A stretch of 64,000 nt of DNA from Glandiceps talaboti (lineage: Eukaryota > Hemichordata > Enteropneusta > Spengelidae), in assembly GCF_964340395.1 (NCBI RefSeq), contig NC_135561.1, positions 17,590,240 to 17,654,239 of the forward strand, given 5' to 3'. This document shows positions 26,636 to 39,142 of the stretch, one piece after another. The notes under the pieces are model-generated. The model saw only the letters and a list, made by a program, of their open reading frames with translations. It was not told where the DNA came from and did not search any database. Position 1 is the first letter of the stretch. Every line of letters starts with the position of its first letter. A program made the translations under genes and the position numbers.

Positions 26636-27764
26636 GATTGAAATACAACAAAACTAAGATATCAAACTACTTAGATTTGCCCTGTAGGTCAGTTGATCGG
26701 TTCATCAATGATTTACAAAGACTAAATAGATTGTCACTCATATTGCAATTTCAATTTCTGTGTCTTGGTAATATAGACACATATTAGAGTGTGTTTTGAG
26801 GTGGCAATGTACTATATATTTATCCCATGCAAATATAGTTTACGTAGTACTTTGACTCAATAGCCGAGGCAGTCAATTGTCTAAACCCAACCTACATCCA
26901 TTTAAGAAACATGCAAGACCCAACATATCATGGCTGTGTGTTATAAAGCGTACCAATTCAATATTATCAATCATAATCACGACTTAAGGTGGTCAAGAAG
27001 GCGTTCTCTGGAGCGATCATCCGTGTCCGACTCAACCGATATGCTTTTTTTCAATCTAGGTCACGTCAAATATAAGACAAGCGTAAGAATAACCATAGTA
27101 TGGAAGTGTTTGAGATATTTGGTCAATATCACCTATAAACCCGCTCAAAAACGTCCCTCCAAAACATATCTGCCACCAACATTAGCTTATACAAAATAAA
27201 GTGTCTTCATTCTTTTGTCGTCAAAGCTAGCATTTGTTGCGTTATTGAGGACAACGATGGTTTGACAAGATTCGTTACTACTATGTGTACCATTCAAAAT
27301 TAAATATTGTTTGCTTCAAGTGAATTAGAGTTATCGAAAAAATAGAACGTTTCTCCTTTTCTTACTTTACCTATTAGGCCATGATTGTGTATATACAAAA
27401 ATATTTTGTTCATAAATCCTCACGGGCGCATCTCATGAATATGTACACCTTTTCCCATCAGTATTGATCCAAAGAAACGGGAAAATCGATTGATGGAAGG
27501 TAATTTACCTTTTCAGTATTAATTACCCACAATTCTCTGTGTGCAAGAAATGGTGATCAGATTTTGCATAGGATCACGGGAAATCTACGAAGAAGACATC
27601 TATTGTTTACGTGTTCTTTCAGCATGTCTGACTTCTAAGCCACCATGCCATGACACCTATTGAAGCCTTAAATGGCTTGGTTTCAGTTCCAGGTCATGTT
27701 TACATTAGTGTTGTTTTATCAGTATAGCCATGAGGATTACAGAGTCATTTTTTTGTTCTGAACC

Positions 27765-28408
27765 ACCTTTTTTGTATAATTCGTTTATAACGCCTAGCTG
27801 TTAATCCTAAATTCAAAGTGGGCCTTTCATTATATGGTACTGATAATACACATGGGTTGAACGTTTGTGCATCTATAAGGCAATACATCACTGATGACAA
27901 TTGTTGAACTTTAATCCATGTAATACTGTCAATGCAAGGTTGACTGCAGTAATGCATTATTATACGGACTTCCAAACACCACAATACACCTATTACAACG
28001 TGCGCAAATATAGCGGCAAGGATTATAAAGCGTACCAAGACGTTTGAAAACACATCTCCAGTTCTTATCAGTCTGTATTGTTACCAGTTTGATTACAAAA
28101 TTTTACTTTTGACTCCAGTGTACATAATATGTGATATGTGCCATACTCACTGAGTCGCACTCTACGTTCTACAAACATGAATCTGCTTGCAACACCAACA
28201 CCTTACAGACAAGTCACCTATGGAGGTCGTTCATTCTCATATGTCACCCCCCAATTCATGGATTTCTTTTCCACTTGGCATTCGCCAAGGCGCCAGCCTG
28301 GATTGTTTCAAAACAAAACTGAAGATTTATTTGTCCACCAATGCCTATGGTGTGCTTTTACCAGCGCTTTTGAACAGAACATTGCTCTGGATATTGCCAC
28401 TATAGCAA

Positions 28409-28412
<4 letters not shown>
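27765..28412 (+). mobile_element. CR1/L2-like LINE 3' end (degenerate ORF2 C-terminus)
   Basis: With frameshifts, the plus strand reads fragments typical of the ORF2 C-terminus of CR1/L2-type non-LTR retrotransposons: NALLYGLPNTTIHLLQR near 27,945, RTLRSTNMNLLA near 28,149, YGGRSFSYVTPQ near 28,220, and [20 protein letters not shown] near 28,290 in another frame. The 5' part is missing and the frame is broken, so it is a dead 5'-truncated copy. It runs directly into the (GATT)n tract, as such LINEs end in short microsatellites. The same fragment occurs in the second duplicate at 55,735-56,385. Confidence 0.75.
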
Positions 28413-28718
<306 letters not shown>

Positions 28719-30610
28719 CCAACGTGGCCAGGTACACGAAAACAGTTACTCTTTCACACCAAATGTCGTTTTTATCAACGATTTCTCTACTGTTCTCTTA
28801 CAATTCTTCGTGATTTTACCGTTGAATTTTTTTCATTTTTGTTTACTGTCTAATTTTGTTACATACGTTGTGTATTGTATTTGTAATACGTAACTTGAGT
28901 TATACGTTCGTGTGTGAACAGATCAATTTCCCCATGGAGATTAGTAAAATCTCATCTCATCTCATCTCATCTCATCTTAAAATTATTGTTATTTTAACAC
29001 GTGTCATCTAAATGGCTGCAAAGATCTCCACGTATTGCTTTATAAGCAGCCACAGCTATTGAAAGTAGCCTAGAGAAACTGATAGAATATTGTGGTTTCG
29101 AAAGATATTTCCGAGTTTTACCGATTACAATGTGCTGCATGTCAAGGGAAGAGAATATATTGGCGAGTACGATTCTGAGTGAAAATATTATCTACTCACC
29201 GTCGTATAATTCCGGATTCCTGAATGCCCGCTTGTTGACAATGTCTTGTCTGTATGGTAGCGAGAGGCTATAGACCCGGGACTACAATTCTTTTATATAT
29301 ATCTGCTGGCCAGGTTTTGTCCTCAACATCAACTAGTTTGCGTTGTTGTTGACAACGATGTTTTTACATTGGTCGTTAAAATTCATAAGCACTGCGTTTC
29401 TAAAACAACTTTCCAATTGACCGATTGTTACTCCATTTCGACTCGAACCCTTCTTGCCAATTTTGTTTCAAAAGATGTAGTTTGGGTCAGATGATCGTAA
29501 ATTAAGGCGGATACTTGCCTTTTGAGTCAAAACTAATTACATTTAGAGCTTTCAATATACATAAGCTGTAACTTGGAATAATAAGAACAACAATATAAGT
29601 AAACCCATATACCATTGCTTTGAGACGAGCATTCCATTCAATATTATCGTGACGGAAGGACACAAAGCATCTTTAGCAATGTCTTGGCTACATAATAGCG
29701 ATAGACTACTCGTCCCATTGAATGACTGCTAGTTTTGTCTTCAATAGTAACATTACATTATTGGTGACAACAATGGTTTGGCATAGGGTCATTGCACGTT
29801 TTTACGCTGGCAATTGAGAATAAATAACCCATTCACCAAAAAACAACCCATTCAACAAAATTCGATATCTTTTAGAAGTATTTGTATTGCGGGGGGGGGG
29901 GGCAGATTCCATTAAAAGTAAAATCATTTTTGTCGGATGAGAAGTAATACGGTCCAACCACCACAAACTAAAAGAATTGAGTTTGTTATTCTACATTGAA
30001 CTATTGATCTTTCCCCTATCTTTGATGCCTTGGAAGCTGGCACTGTGATTCTAGTACTGTGCTAAGTAAAATAATTTATATCATATTGAATGTTGTAAAC
30101 TCAAGAGCTCAAAGTGATGTATACCAACGCAACTATAGGTAATTACCAGATCATACAAACTGAATGTCTCTCGTCAAATTTTGAATATTGTTCACTCTAT
30201 CGATTCGATAAAACGGTAGTCTTAAAGGGCAACAGATAAGTTTCTACAATAATGTATAACTGCACATACCAAGTTTGACTGACTAACCTTGAAGCTAAAA
30301 GTCAAAGGTCAAGTTATAAGAAAATAAAAATACCCATCATCACTTCATTATTTTAATTACTTTTCATTATGTATGGTTTTAATATCTTATACGCTAATAA
30401 ATGTAAACACTTAATAATGCACATCCTGGTATTTTGATATGCAACATTCATAATATCAACATAATTAACAGAAATAAATTTGTTATTTCAGTGATTCATT
30501 CATCTATCAGTTCAAATATGTGTAAAATCCATAAATATGTGAAGGCAACGTAACGTTATTTGTTTGTATATGTGTGAAGAACATGTCATACTAAATTACG
30601 CCATCTAATC
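28719..30610. other. Repeat-derived DNA at right end of duplication copy 1, no gene seen
   Basis: Contains degenerate versions of blocks seen at 24,950-25,400 (for example AATGTCTTGTCTGTATGGTAG near 29,240), an ATCTC pentamer run near 28,950 and a G12 run near 29,892. I see no supported exon. Confidence 0.5.
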
Positions 30611-30885
30611 TATGGCGTTTCATTGGGGCCTTTATTATGTACATCTTATTTGATTCGTCTCGACAACTTATTTGGCAACTCGACATCTTATTTGACTCGC
30701 CTCGACAACTTATTTGGCAACTCGACATCTTATTTGATTCGTCTCGATAACTTATTTGACTCGCCTCAACAATTTATTCGGCTCCTCGATACCTTATTTG
30801 CCTCAACAACTTATTTGGCTCCTCGATAACTTATTTGACTCGCCTCGACAACTTATTTGAGTCGTCATCTGCATATTCGCCATGT
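30611..30885 (+). repeat. Left terminal inverted repeat arm with subrepeats
   Basis: About 275 bp: a unique 40-bp tip followed by degenerate CTCGACAACTTATTTG units. The shadow ORF 30,623-30,829 (NLFGNSTSYL repeats) is a product of the repeat. Confidence 0.85.
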
Positions 30886-33840
30886 GTACATCTCATTCAA
30901 GTACTCTATCGCACGTTCTGCTGGTAGACCTAATTTGAACACCCCAAGTCACTGGAGATGTTTACCATGCCAAATAAGTTATCGAGCATCAGAAAAAGGA
31001 GTCGAGTCAAATGTGACATGTATTATTCTTCGAATACTTTTCAGTAGGCTAGAGGTACCGTTGTATCATGACCCGGAAATACATCAGACGGTATGCATAC
31101 CACTCAGAAACCATACGTTGCTGCTCGAGAGTATCACAAATCTCACAATACAAGACACATCGTCATTATCCATATTTATATCAATAATCAGATATCGATC
31201 TGTGGAATATCCTAGAGGCATTCAATCAATTTGTGTCAGGATGGGTGAAACTTGAAAGAAGTGTTTACGTTCGTATGTCCACAATGAACTACGACTCGTA
31301 CGACGACGACTACTACTACTACTACTAGTAATTGTAGCGAGGCACTGCCACAGGTAAGATTTTCGCCTATGTTTTCAATTGAAAACTAATTTGAAGTGCA
31401 GTGGTTATATTTACATAAACTATAGAATTTATATACTATTCCTCATATATGTAGCGTCACTTCACAATGTCAACGAAGGTGCTGACACTATTTTTGAAGG
31501 ACCACCCTCCGCCTTCCCACATCCCAATCAAGTATTACATTGTGCCAGCAGTTTTGAAGTTGAAAGAAGCATCATTGCTATGTAGCACACATTTAACGAA
31601 CTCACTTAGTTGTTGTATCACACTGTTGTTTATCATTTAAAAAAAAAAAAACCATGTTGATAAGATACATGTCATATGTATACACAAACAGCTGGCACTG
31701 ATTCAACACACATTCATACATCCCATAATGATCACATCACTTTTATAAGAAACAAATATAGAATACATGTGTGTAGTCTAGTGTTTGAATATGCTTTGCA
31801 CTCCATGCACAATATAAACAGAAGTCTTTATAATTAATCATCTCTAATCTATGCTGATTAATTGTAATGTTTTTGTATTGCATGATAATATTGAGGATAA
31901 ATCAATTGTCCCTAATCTTAATTGATTTTGAGATTCTCGTCCTAGAAATTATTGAGTAAAACAAACTGAGATTCACTGTGCCAAGTGTTTTCATGTGAAA
32001 CAGAAATAAACATGCCATAGATGAATAGAAACAATATTTTACCATAGCTTATTTTGATATAGGCATAAAATATCTAATCAGTATTGTAGTAACCTGCTAA
32101 CAAAATATCTATTTATTTTAGGTCCTGTATTGTCAGCACTTGATAAAGAAACCACTGAATCCATGAGTGATTGTTGAGATTGGTGGAAAGATAGTAGCAG
32201 CTCACTGATTACATGGCTGGTCTTGGTGAATGCTGTGCTCATGGTGTTAAACAAGCCTTAGATGAACCAAAATTAATTAACTGCAATAATAATTGATTAA
32301 CTGCAACCACAGTTGCAGTTAATCAGGGTACAGACAATATTTTATTGCCATGGTCACAGTTACTCAGTCCACAGGCAATCTTATCATGCCATGGTTACAC
32401 ATGCTCAGTCTACAGACAATCTCACCAGGGTTGCAGTTACTCAGTGTACAGACAATTTTCAAGTTTTGCAATTCTAAAGTTTTATCATTTTCTAGCTCAC
32501 CGTTTTCAGTACCTTTCTGCCATTTTTCACTGTAATAGAAAGGTGGAGTGCTTTGTTTAATCAATTTAATACATTTAGTTCTGATCTTGCTGGTTATTAA
32601 AGCACCCCATTTTTATGCAAAACCAGACATGTCTGTGAATTGTGTTTTGCATATTTTTGTGTGGTGATTATTTGTAAGAAGTTGTTTTTTGTGTGTAACA
32701 ATTTAGCTGCATTATTATTTTAGCTTGAATTGAGGCATCTGTGAAAATCAAAAACAGCTACATTTGTAGACTAGACTGGGACAATGCCTACTGGTTACTT
32801 TATTAGTGACTCTGTGCAAGTCAGACAGTCACTGAACAATCATTGAAACTTAGTGTATGTCAGTCTCTGAATCCCAGTCTATGAATCCAGTTAAAAGAGT
32901 ATGTGTTAGTTAATCAATGAAAATCGGTGTAAGACGGTTGCTGTATCCATTATGTAAAAAGTATATTTTATAGTCAGTCATTGATAATCATTGAAACTCT
33001 ACCCATGTCAGTCACTGAACTGGATTAAAATGGCCATATGGATATGAGGATTAGCTATTTATTTTGGATTTTAAATTTATAAAACAATGTGAAACAACAT
33101 ATGTTAAGTCCTTTGTTTGTAACTCAAATTCTGAAAGATTAATAAATGTATAACATGTTTGTTATTGTATGTACAATATCAAACTTTTTACACATTATTT
33201 TAGCTTTTTACAATGTAATGACTTACATAGACTTGGTCAGTATTATTTCACATTGAAGGAAGCCATGATAACATTGTTTCATAAATTAACAATTCAAAAT
33301 AAATCCTCATCCATGTATGGCCACTTTAAGGTAGTGTGTATGATTATAGACAAAAATAGCTTGACTGAAGAATTGAAGAGTCTTTTCCTGTGTATTTTAG
33401 TCACATCACTATAAAGCAGATATGTGTGTATGCTTTTCTTTAGTGCAATCATACCGTTTCCATGCTATAAACAGTCTAGCATGTTCAAGGTAGTGATAAT
33501 CTGCTGTATTCAAAGAATTCTATAAGAAGAACCTATGGAAATCAAGATGGTGGACAATTTGAATTCATATGATTTATCCTCAGTATATTAGTGTGAGCAG
33601 CACATTCTACACTGTTGTTACAGTACTTTACTTGAGGATCTGTAGACTGAAAGATCCAGTCTTGTGTAAACTCCTTCATTACATCTGAATGGAATATTGA
33701 GTTGCTGCCCTGCAGCTTTATATCCTGAGAATTTGACATGTGTTACTGTTGTTGACTGTGAATGATCATGTAATATTCTGATGTAATACTTACCTTGTTG
33801 GGTATGCAAGTTTTTTATATTAAAATATAATTTTCAATTT
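30886..33840. other. Left interior of the TIR segment, only weak exon candidates
   Basis: Mostly AT-rich. Weak candidates: a 57-codon plus ORF at 31,467-31,640 (starts MSTKVLTLFLKDHPPP, ends in a hydrophobic tail) placed after an acceptor-like TATATATGTAG; a minus segment at about 33,620-33,790 (HVKFSGYKAAGQQLNIPF); a (CTA)n run at 31,307-31,327; and three degenerate copies of a TTGCAGTTACTCAGT/ACAGACAAT unit at 32,300-32,460. None is supported by a full splice model. Confidence 0.35.
33010..33310 (+). repeat. Dispersed repeat, related copy at 43,030-43,335
   Basis: Shared blocks are TGGCCATATGGAT with GAGGATTAGCTATTTATT, TACAATGTAATG/CAAGACTTGG-like middle sequence, and AAGCCATGATAACATTGTTT. 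The second copy lies in intron 3 of Ly6 paralog 2. Confidence 0.5.
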
Positions 33841-33865
33841 GATTTATTTCATGTTTCTATACATT

Positions 33866-34002
33866 ATGTAATGTAATGTAATGTAATGTAATGTAATGTA
33901 ATGTAATGTAATGTAATGTACTGTAATGAAATGTAATGTAATGTAATGTAATGTAATGTAATGTATGGGTGGGTGGGTGGGTGAATGGATGGATGGATGG
34001 AT
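33866..34002. repeat. (ATGTA)n pentanucleotide then (GGGT)/(GGAT) tetranucleotide
   Basis: About 100 bp of ATGTA units with a few variants, followed by GGGT and GGAT units. Confidence 0.95.
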
Positions 34003-34897
34003 GTACATAGGGATGTAGCTAATTTTAAATGTAGCCAGTAAAATGTGAAACATAGGCAGTACTATATTATCTAAGAGTGAGACCAATGATGGAAATATAG
34101 TGGTTGAAACAATGATTTTGTAGAGAAATCCATAAAAAAGGAGTATACTAACCATGCAACCACCTATGGACACATGCTCATATGTATAACTGTGTGTACA
34201 TGTAAGTTAAGACAATGGGCCACAAGTGAAAATAGAAAGTTAAAAGGAGATAATGAGGGGTTATTTAGAACAACAACTACAACTGTGATTAACTAGAAAT
34301 ATTTATTTATAAGATGAACGCCTGGTGACTTACATTTCATCTTAGCTACTATGTCTACATACTGATGTGATAGGTGTTTAGTACTTTGGCCTTGTATATA
34401 TTTCAAAACAACACAAATTAATAGGTATGCCCAATTTTATTCAAATATTGCTACCCTTAGTTGACTCTAATTACTAAATGTGGGTCTCAAAATACAGTGG
34501 ACTCAGGCATAGGTGGCCATTACTTATAAATTCCCAAAGATTTTTTTAATTCTTCATTCAGCCAAAGAGAATACAAGTGAGTGAGTAGGAGTCACTACAC
34601 AAGTAATGAAAACAACCTCTATAAGGGCACGAGTGTCATCAGTCAGCCTGAAGAAGCATCCATGAAAGGATACAAAACTGAAGTGCAGTAGGATGAAACA
34701 GGATACTTTGCCACAAACGATTCTAATTATGCTTTAAGCTAATCAAAAATTCAAGCCAAGTTTTGTCATTGCCAACAATACTTATTGAAATTTAGTAAAT
34801 ACTGTACATGTACCTTTCAACCAGACTGAATATAATACAGTCATTATTGTCGTGAAATTTAAGTCCGGTATAAAACTTCACCTTTTCATTATTAGCA

Positions 34898-36635
34898 TCA
34901 ATGGTTTAGTAAAAACAGTAAATTCTGTTGAGTCCGTCTCGGTGCATTTCTCAAATTATTAATCTCTATATATAAAGTCTCATTATCTCTGCATGAGAAA
35001 TATCTGTACCACTGCACTGTCTGTGTTGAAATGGTGCGATGTCCCTCTTTTAAAGTCTCGGTGTCTATTAAACTCGCTACTGGTTTAATTTTATTGCTGG
35101 AAAATATGTAGAAGGGAACCTCTCTGATGTCCACTGAGTTTTTTTTCTGACCTCTGCATGGTTTGTTCATATCTTTCCATTCTGCCTGTGGATGGGGATT
35201 GTGACACTGTATGTCTCATGTGTAGAGAAGGAACTGGATTTGTCGAGTAATACAACTTTGAAGGCTGACCTGTCAACATAAAACATCAAACAGAACAATG
35301 TTGAGTCATCATTTTTAATCTCAAAATGAACATGAAAAAAACACTCAACATAGGAACCAATAGTTGAAATTGGTGACAGAATAGCTATGTAATAGAGCCC
35401 TAAGAAATAATAAGGTGTGTGTGTGTGTGGGGGGGGGGGGGGGTACTTTTTCCAAATGGGTCCTCAGGGAGGGCCATAGTTTAGAAAATGGAAATTGGTG
35501 TGAGGAGCAGAGTGGGTCTCACAGTAGTAATGGGGGAACAACATTACAAGATATTGGTAATAATGTGGTGGAGTTGAGATGTTGACCAATCAGCCCTGGG
35601 GTTGTCAGTTGTGCACTCCATCTAGGATTTGGTAGTTCCAGCCTTCAGCTCAGCCAATAGATCAAAACACAGGCTTTGATACAAACACAAACTGTGATGC
35701 CTTTAAAAATTATCAATGTGGTGGGATCTTACTACAGAAAAATTATCTGTTTCTAGTGGGATTGAACCCAGGACCTCCTGACGACTAATCTTGAGCTCTA
35801 ACAACTATGCCACAGAGAGGCAGTTAAAAATGTTTTTCATTAAAATCTTTTTACAGGGCATGGTCATTTGTTGGAGAAAGAAAATTGAGGGAGGGTCACT
35901 TTTTACATCCCCCCCCCGGCTAAAAAAAAACATAAGTAGAATTACATGTTTCTCAATTTGACAACTTTCAGTTTGGATATTATTGCTTGCATTACCTGCA
36001 ATGAATGTAAAACATTTTGGAATTGAAAAATGAAAATAAACACGACTACAACTTTACACTCTACAAAATGGAAAGGGAAATAACAACTCAAAATAACAAC
36101 ATTGGCATTTATCACTCATCATCATCATGTCCCTGTAAACAGATTCACTTGGCAGCTCAGTATCACATGTATTAATCTCGTTACATTTTCACAGCTGGTT
36201 ATCTGGGGACATGACCTTAAAAGTTCAAAAGGGTCAAGACAAAATTGTTGGTTCGAAAAAATAAAAACTTCCAAACACTATTTCACTTTCAGTCACTGAT
36301 GACATTTATCATAATAATTTGTGTTATTTATCACTCAAACATTTGCCACTATTGCACTCTGTACTGAGCCTCAGTATAATACTCATGTAACTACACTAAA
36401 GTATGTGCAGACTATTCAACCAAAATTGTTGGGGCTGACAACTAACAGTTAAACAAAACACACAATTTAGTCAACATCAGGAATGTGCTAATGATTACAG
36501 TTTAAAGTCACTTGTGAGCTTAGGGACCTGTCAGTTTCTTCAGCCTGGAAGGGGGGGGGGGGTTCTTAAATTGGGCCGACAAAAAGTCACTGACCCCCCT
36601 ATCTGTAAAACCAAAAACAGGCTGACCCCCCGCCC

Positions 36636-36698
<63 letters not shown>

Positions 36699-38536
36699 GT
36701 TTAATAGCATCTTGACAGTGAAAGGTATGGGAAAACTTTAGCAGGGAATATGTATATCTCATTGGGGGGGAGGGGGGTCCTATGGGGTCTATAAGCCCTG
36801 GAGGTTTTTTACTTACATCTTGACAGTAAGAGGGGAGGAGCTTGAGACTGGGATATGTCCATCTCATGTGGGGGGGGGGGGGTGTCCAAGGGGGTCTCCC
36901 TCTAGAAGCCCTGGAGGATTTTTACTCTTATAAAAGCCATTTTTTAGGCTATTCAGACCCTTTCAAGCAATAACTCAATCCATGCTTTACAAGACAGTAC
37001 CATCAAGTATCAGAAACTATTCTTTATAACTTACATAGGGTTGAAATATGTTCTTAAAGTTAAACAGTTAAATGGCATCATTAAATACATGTAGTAAAGG
37101 TCAGCACATCTACTGGTAGTATCATTGGTAGGGGAGATTTGGAGTTTAAGGCAATGTTAGACTACCTTGGCAAACATTTCACATCTTTAAAAGACAATAT
37201 CATCTCAAATTACAATTGGGTGAAAATATTTAAGAAAAGTTCAATACCATTATGACAGGTTGTTGGTGCATCTGATTGTTGGTTGAATGCAAGAGTGGCC
37301 TCTGGGGGTGAGGGAGTCCTTGGGGTTTTCCCCCTGGCAGATCTGCAGTTTTTGGCTTCTATTAAGACAATGTTTAGGTTATTCATTGCCTTTGAGGTAA
37401 TATTTCCAAGCTTCGAATAGCTAACGTAAATGTAAGTTTTAAATGAGTTTCCCATGTCACATAAAAATGGCCCTGTAACATTGGTATAGTGGCATTAATA
37501 TTGCATGTACAGTAAAGTCACTGGTATGTTAGAGAACTTTAGGAATTGTCATACCGAGTGTATAATAGAAACTGGAATCTGATGAGATGTGGTGATTTGT
37601 AGTGTCAATAACATGTAGTGTCCAAAATAGAAAGTGTATTAATCCCTTCTGACAAGTTCATAGTGACGAGTAAGGAACATTTTAGATTAACTTCTTTTAT
37701 AAACTATCTATGAAGATTACCATTACAAAACCTTCAAGTTCACTTTTGCCCCAAAGTGCAATATAAGTGAAGCACTGATTGTGAAACAGCCAAGCATTTA
37801 CATGACATGTTCTGTAACTAGTGTGGTAGCTAGGTAATACATGTATATGTATATTTATTGTTATGCGTGAACTAATAAGAAATATTAAAGAAATCATGTA
37901 AGAAACAGGGAGAAGAACAAATATTGACATGTACCACATTTCAGACAAGGCTATATGCCATTGTAGAAAGAGGATTTTTTTCTTCCATCACAATCCAAAA
38001 CACAATGACCCCCTATCCACAAATTTGAAAACAGCATGGACCCCCCCCCCCCCACTGCCAATTTCAAAAACAGGGTGACCCCCTCCCCCCACCCCCAGGC
38101 CGAAGGAACTGACCGACCCCTTAATCCTATTCAAGAATGGTGATGGGTCATAAGTAATGGTGTTATTTGGTATTTACGATATTCAAAACTATTATCAATG
38201 CTGACGGTATATTTTGAATATGACGATGCCTGAATAGAACTATTAGCTCACAAGTGACACTGACTGTGCTGTGTCACCGTGAACGTACACAGAACGATCG
38301 TCAGACAGTAATAATGGACGGGATCACAACAAATAATTAAATAATAAATAGCGTATTGAATATTTAGATAAAGTTTAAATTTCTCTACCTGTGACAAAGT
38401 ACATGTAATCTCCACAGACTAGACACGCGTGACGTATCCGATACTCTGTTGTTTCCTTCTCGAGATAAAGCGGTAAGCCATCATTAAGTCCTCTCTCCTC
38501 TCGGACAGCTCTGTTTGATCTCTTTCTCCAACATAT
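34898..38536 (-). CDS. Two-exon unknown protein inside the TIR segment, last exon frameshifted at an A8 run
   Basis: Minus-strand exon 38,389-38,536 or shorter (open frame, GLNDGLPLYLEKETTEYRIR then HACLVCGDYMYFVT) ends in phase 1 at a CACAG/GTAGAG donor. It joins exon 34,898-35,269 (acceptor TTGACAG) reading GQPSKLYYSTNPVPSLHMRH, then ERYEQTMQRSEK. At 35,139-35,146 a run of eight T (A8 on the coding strand) separates this frame from the next, which stays open to a stop at 34,898 (IREVPFYIFSSNKIKPVASL, then TVQWYRYFSCRDNETLYIEI). Without the shift the first frame stops at 35,091. One base fewer would join the two frames, so this is a sequencing error, a disabled gene or a slippage site. No in-frame ATG is found before MYFVT, so the 5' end is unresolved. 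I do not recognise the family. Confidence 0.45.
35091..35093 (-). other. Premature stop reached in the unshifted frame
   Basis: If the A8 run is read without a shift, the exon-2 frame ends here after only 18 or so further codons. Confidence 0.5.
35748..35826 (-). mobile_element. tRNA-like SINE head (minus strand)
   Basis: The reverse complement shows box A-like TGGCATAGTTGTTAGAGC and box B-like GGGTTCAATCC with tRNA-like spacing, but no proper acceptor stem or full cloverleaf that I can fold. It is probably a tRNA-derived SINE head of a different type from the one at 11,636. Confidence 0.55.
36637..36696. repeat. (TA)n microsatellite
   Basis: About 58 bp of pure TA after a CCCCCGCCCCC run. 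Confidence 0.95.
36711..36930. repeat. Two-copy G-rich tandem repeat of about 120 bp
   Basis: Both copies contain CATCTTGACAGT, ATCTCAT followed by a G-run of 7-13, GGGGTCTATAAGCCC or GGGGGTCTCCCTCTAGAAG, and CCCTGGAGG with a T-run. Related G/C-rich pieces sit at 36,550-36,630, 37,290-37,345 and 38,030-38,110. Confidence 0.65.
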
Positions 38537-38760
38537 TTAGAACGTATACTTTGGTTATATAACATTTACTTCCGCGTTTCCGGGTCAACATTGTGAGGAC
38601 CCACCAGTCACTCTTCCAAAAAACTACACAAAACTTTGATGACGCTCTTTGACGTAACAGCAGATTTTGTATGACGCGAAGTGACGTTTGCGCAAGAGAG
38701 CACATATTTACTGAAGGGGAGCTAGGGATGCTAAAATATCGCCTACAAGAGAACGTCATA
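38425..38760 (-). promoter_or_regulatory. CRE-like, CpG-containing putative promoter of the minus-strand gene
   Basis: Four TGACGT/ACGTCA cores lie within about 330 bp (38,430, 38,650, 38,682 and 38,753), in a locally CpG-richer patch next to the first exon and the right TIR arm. CREB/ATF-type factors bind this core. Promoter activity is inferred. Confidence 0.35.
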
Positions 38761-39142
38761 CATGTTGACTAAATAAGTTATCGAGGAGCCAAAGAAGTTG
38801 TCGAGGCGAGTCAAATAAGTTGTCGAGGAGCCAAAGAAGTTGTCGAGGCAAATAAGTTATCGAGGAGCCAAAGAAGTTGTTGAGACGAGTCAAATAAGTT
38901 ATCGAGGAGCCAAATAAGTTGTCGAGACGAATCAAATAAGATGTCGAGTTGCCAAATAAGTTGTCGAGACGAATCAAATAAGATGTCGAGTTGCCAAATA
39001 AGTTGTCGAGGCGAGTCAAATAAGATGTCGAGTGGCCAAATAAGTTGTCGAGGCGAGTCAAATAAGATGTCGAGTGGCCAAATAAGTTGTCGAGGCGAGT
39101 CAAATAAGATGTACATAATAAAGGCCCCAATGAAACGCCATA
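38759..39142 (-). repeat. Right terminal inverted repeat arm with subrepeats
   Basis: About 384 bp of the same units in reverse complement (CAAATAAGTTGTCGAGG, CAAATAAGATGTCGAG), ending with the shared tip. It is longer than the left arm by a few units. Confidence 0.85.

Larger units (their letters stand above)
30611..39142. mobile_element. 8.5-kb TIR-bounded segment with tandem-subrepeat arms (foldback-like or Polinton-like)
   Basis: The left end TATGGCGTTTCATTGGGGCC (30,611) is perfectly inverted at the right end (39,123-39,142), and the match continues through TTTATTATGTACATCTTATT. Arms 30,611-30,885 and 38,759-39,142 then consist of tandem subrepeats of about 18/36 bp (CTCGACAACTTATTTGGC and CTCGACATCTTATTTGA on the left arm) in opposite orientation and unequal number. 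A 6-bp direct repeat CTAATC abuts both ends (30,605-30,610 and 39,143-39,148), as for a target-site duplication. No transposase, integrase or polymerase frame is recognised inside. The interior carries a spliced minus-strand gene. Confidence 0.75.

Noticed and set aside
31467-31640. 57-codon plus ORF inside the TIR segment after an acceptor-like site
   Set aside because: Short, overlaps another open frame, and no convincing upstream coding exon; kept only as a weak candidate.
33542-33809. Two overlapping minus ORFs (HVKFSGYKAAGQQLNIPF and CNNSVECAAHTNIL)
   Set aside because: Protein-like in parts, but I could not build a phase-consistent splice to the exon ending at 34,898.
35748-35826. Possible tRNA gene on the minus strand
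   Set aside because: Box A and B are present but acceptor stem pairing and a proper anticodon arm are not convincing; a SINE head is more likely.
38756-39130. 124-codon minus ORF with RLDNLFG/STSYL repeats
   Set aside because: Open in several frames because the subrepeat length is a multiple of three; the same occurs in the left arm. Better explained as the TIR arm.
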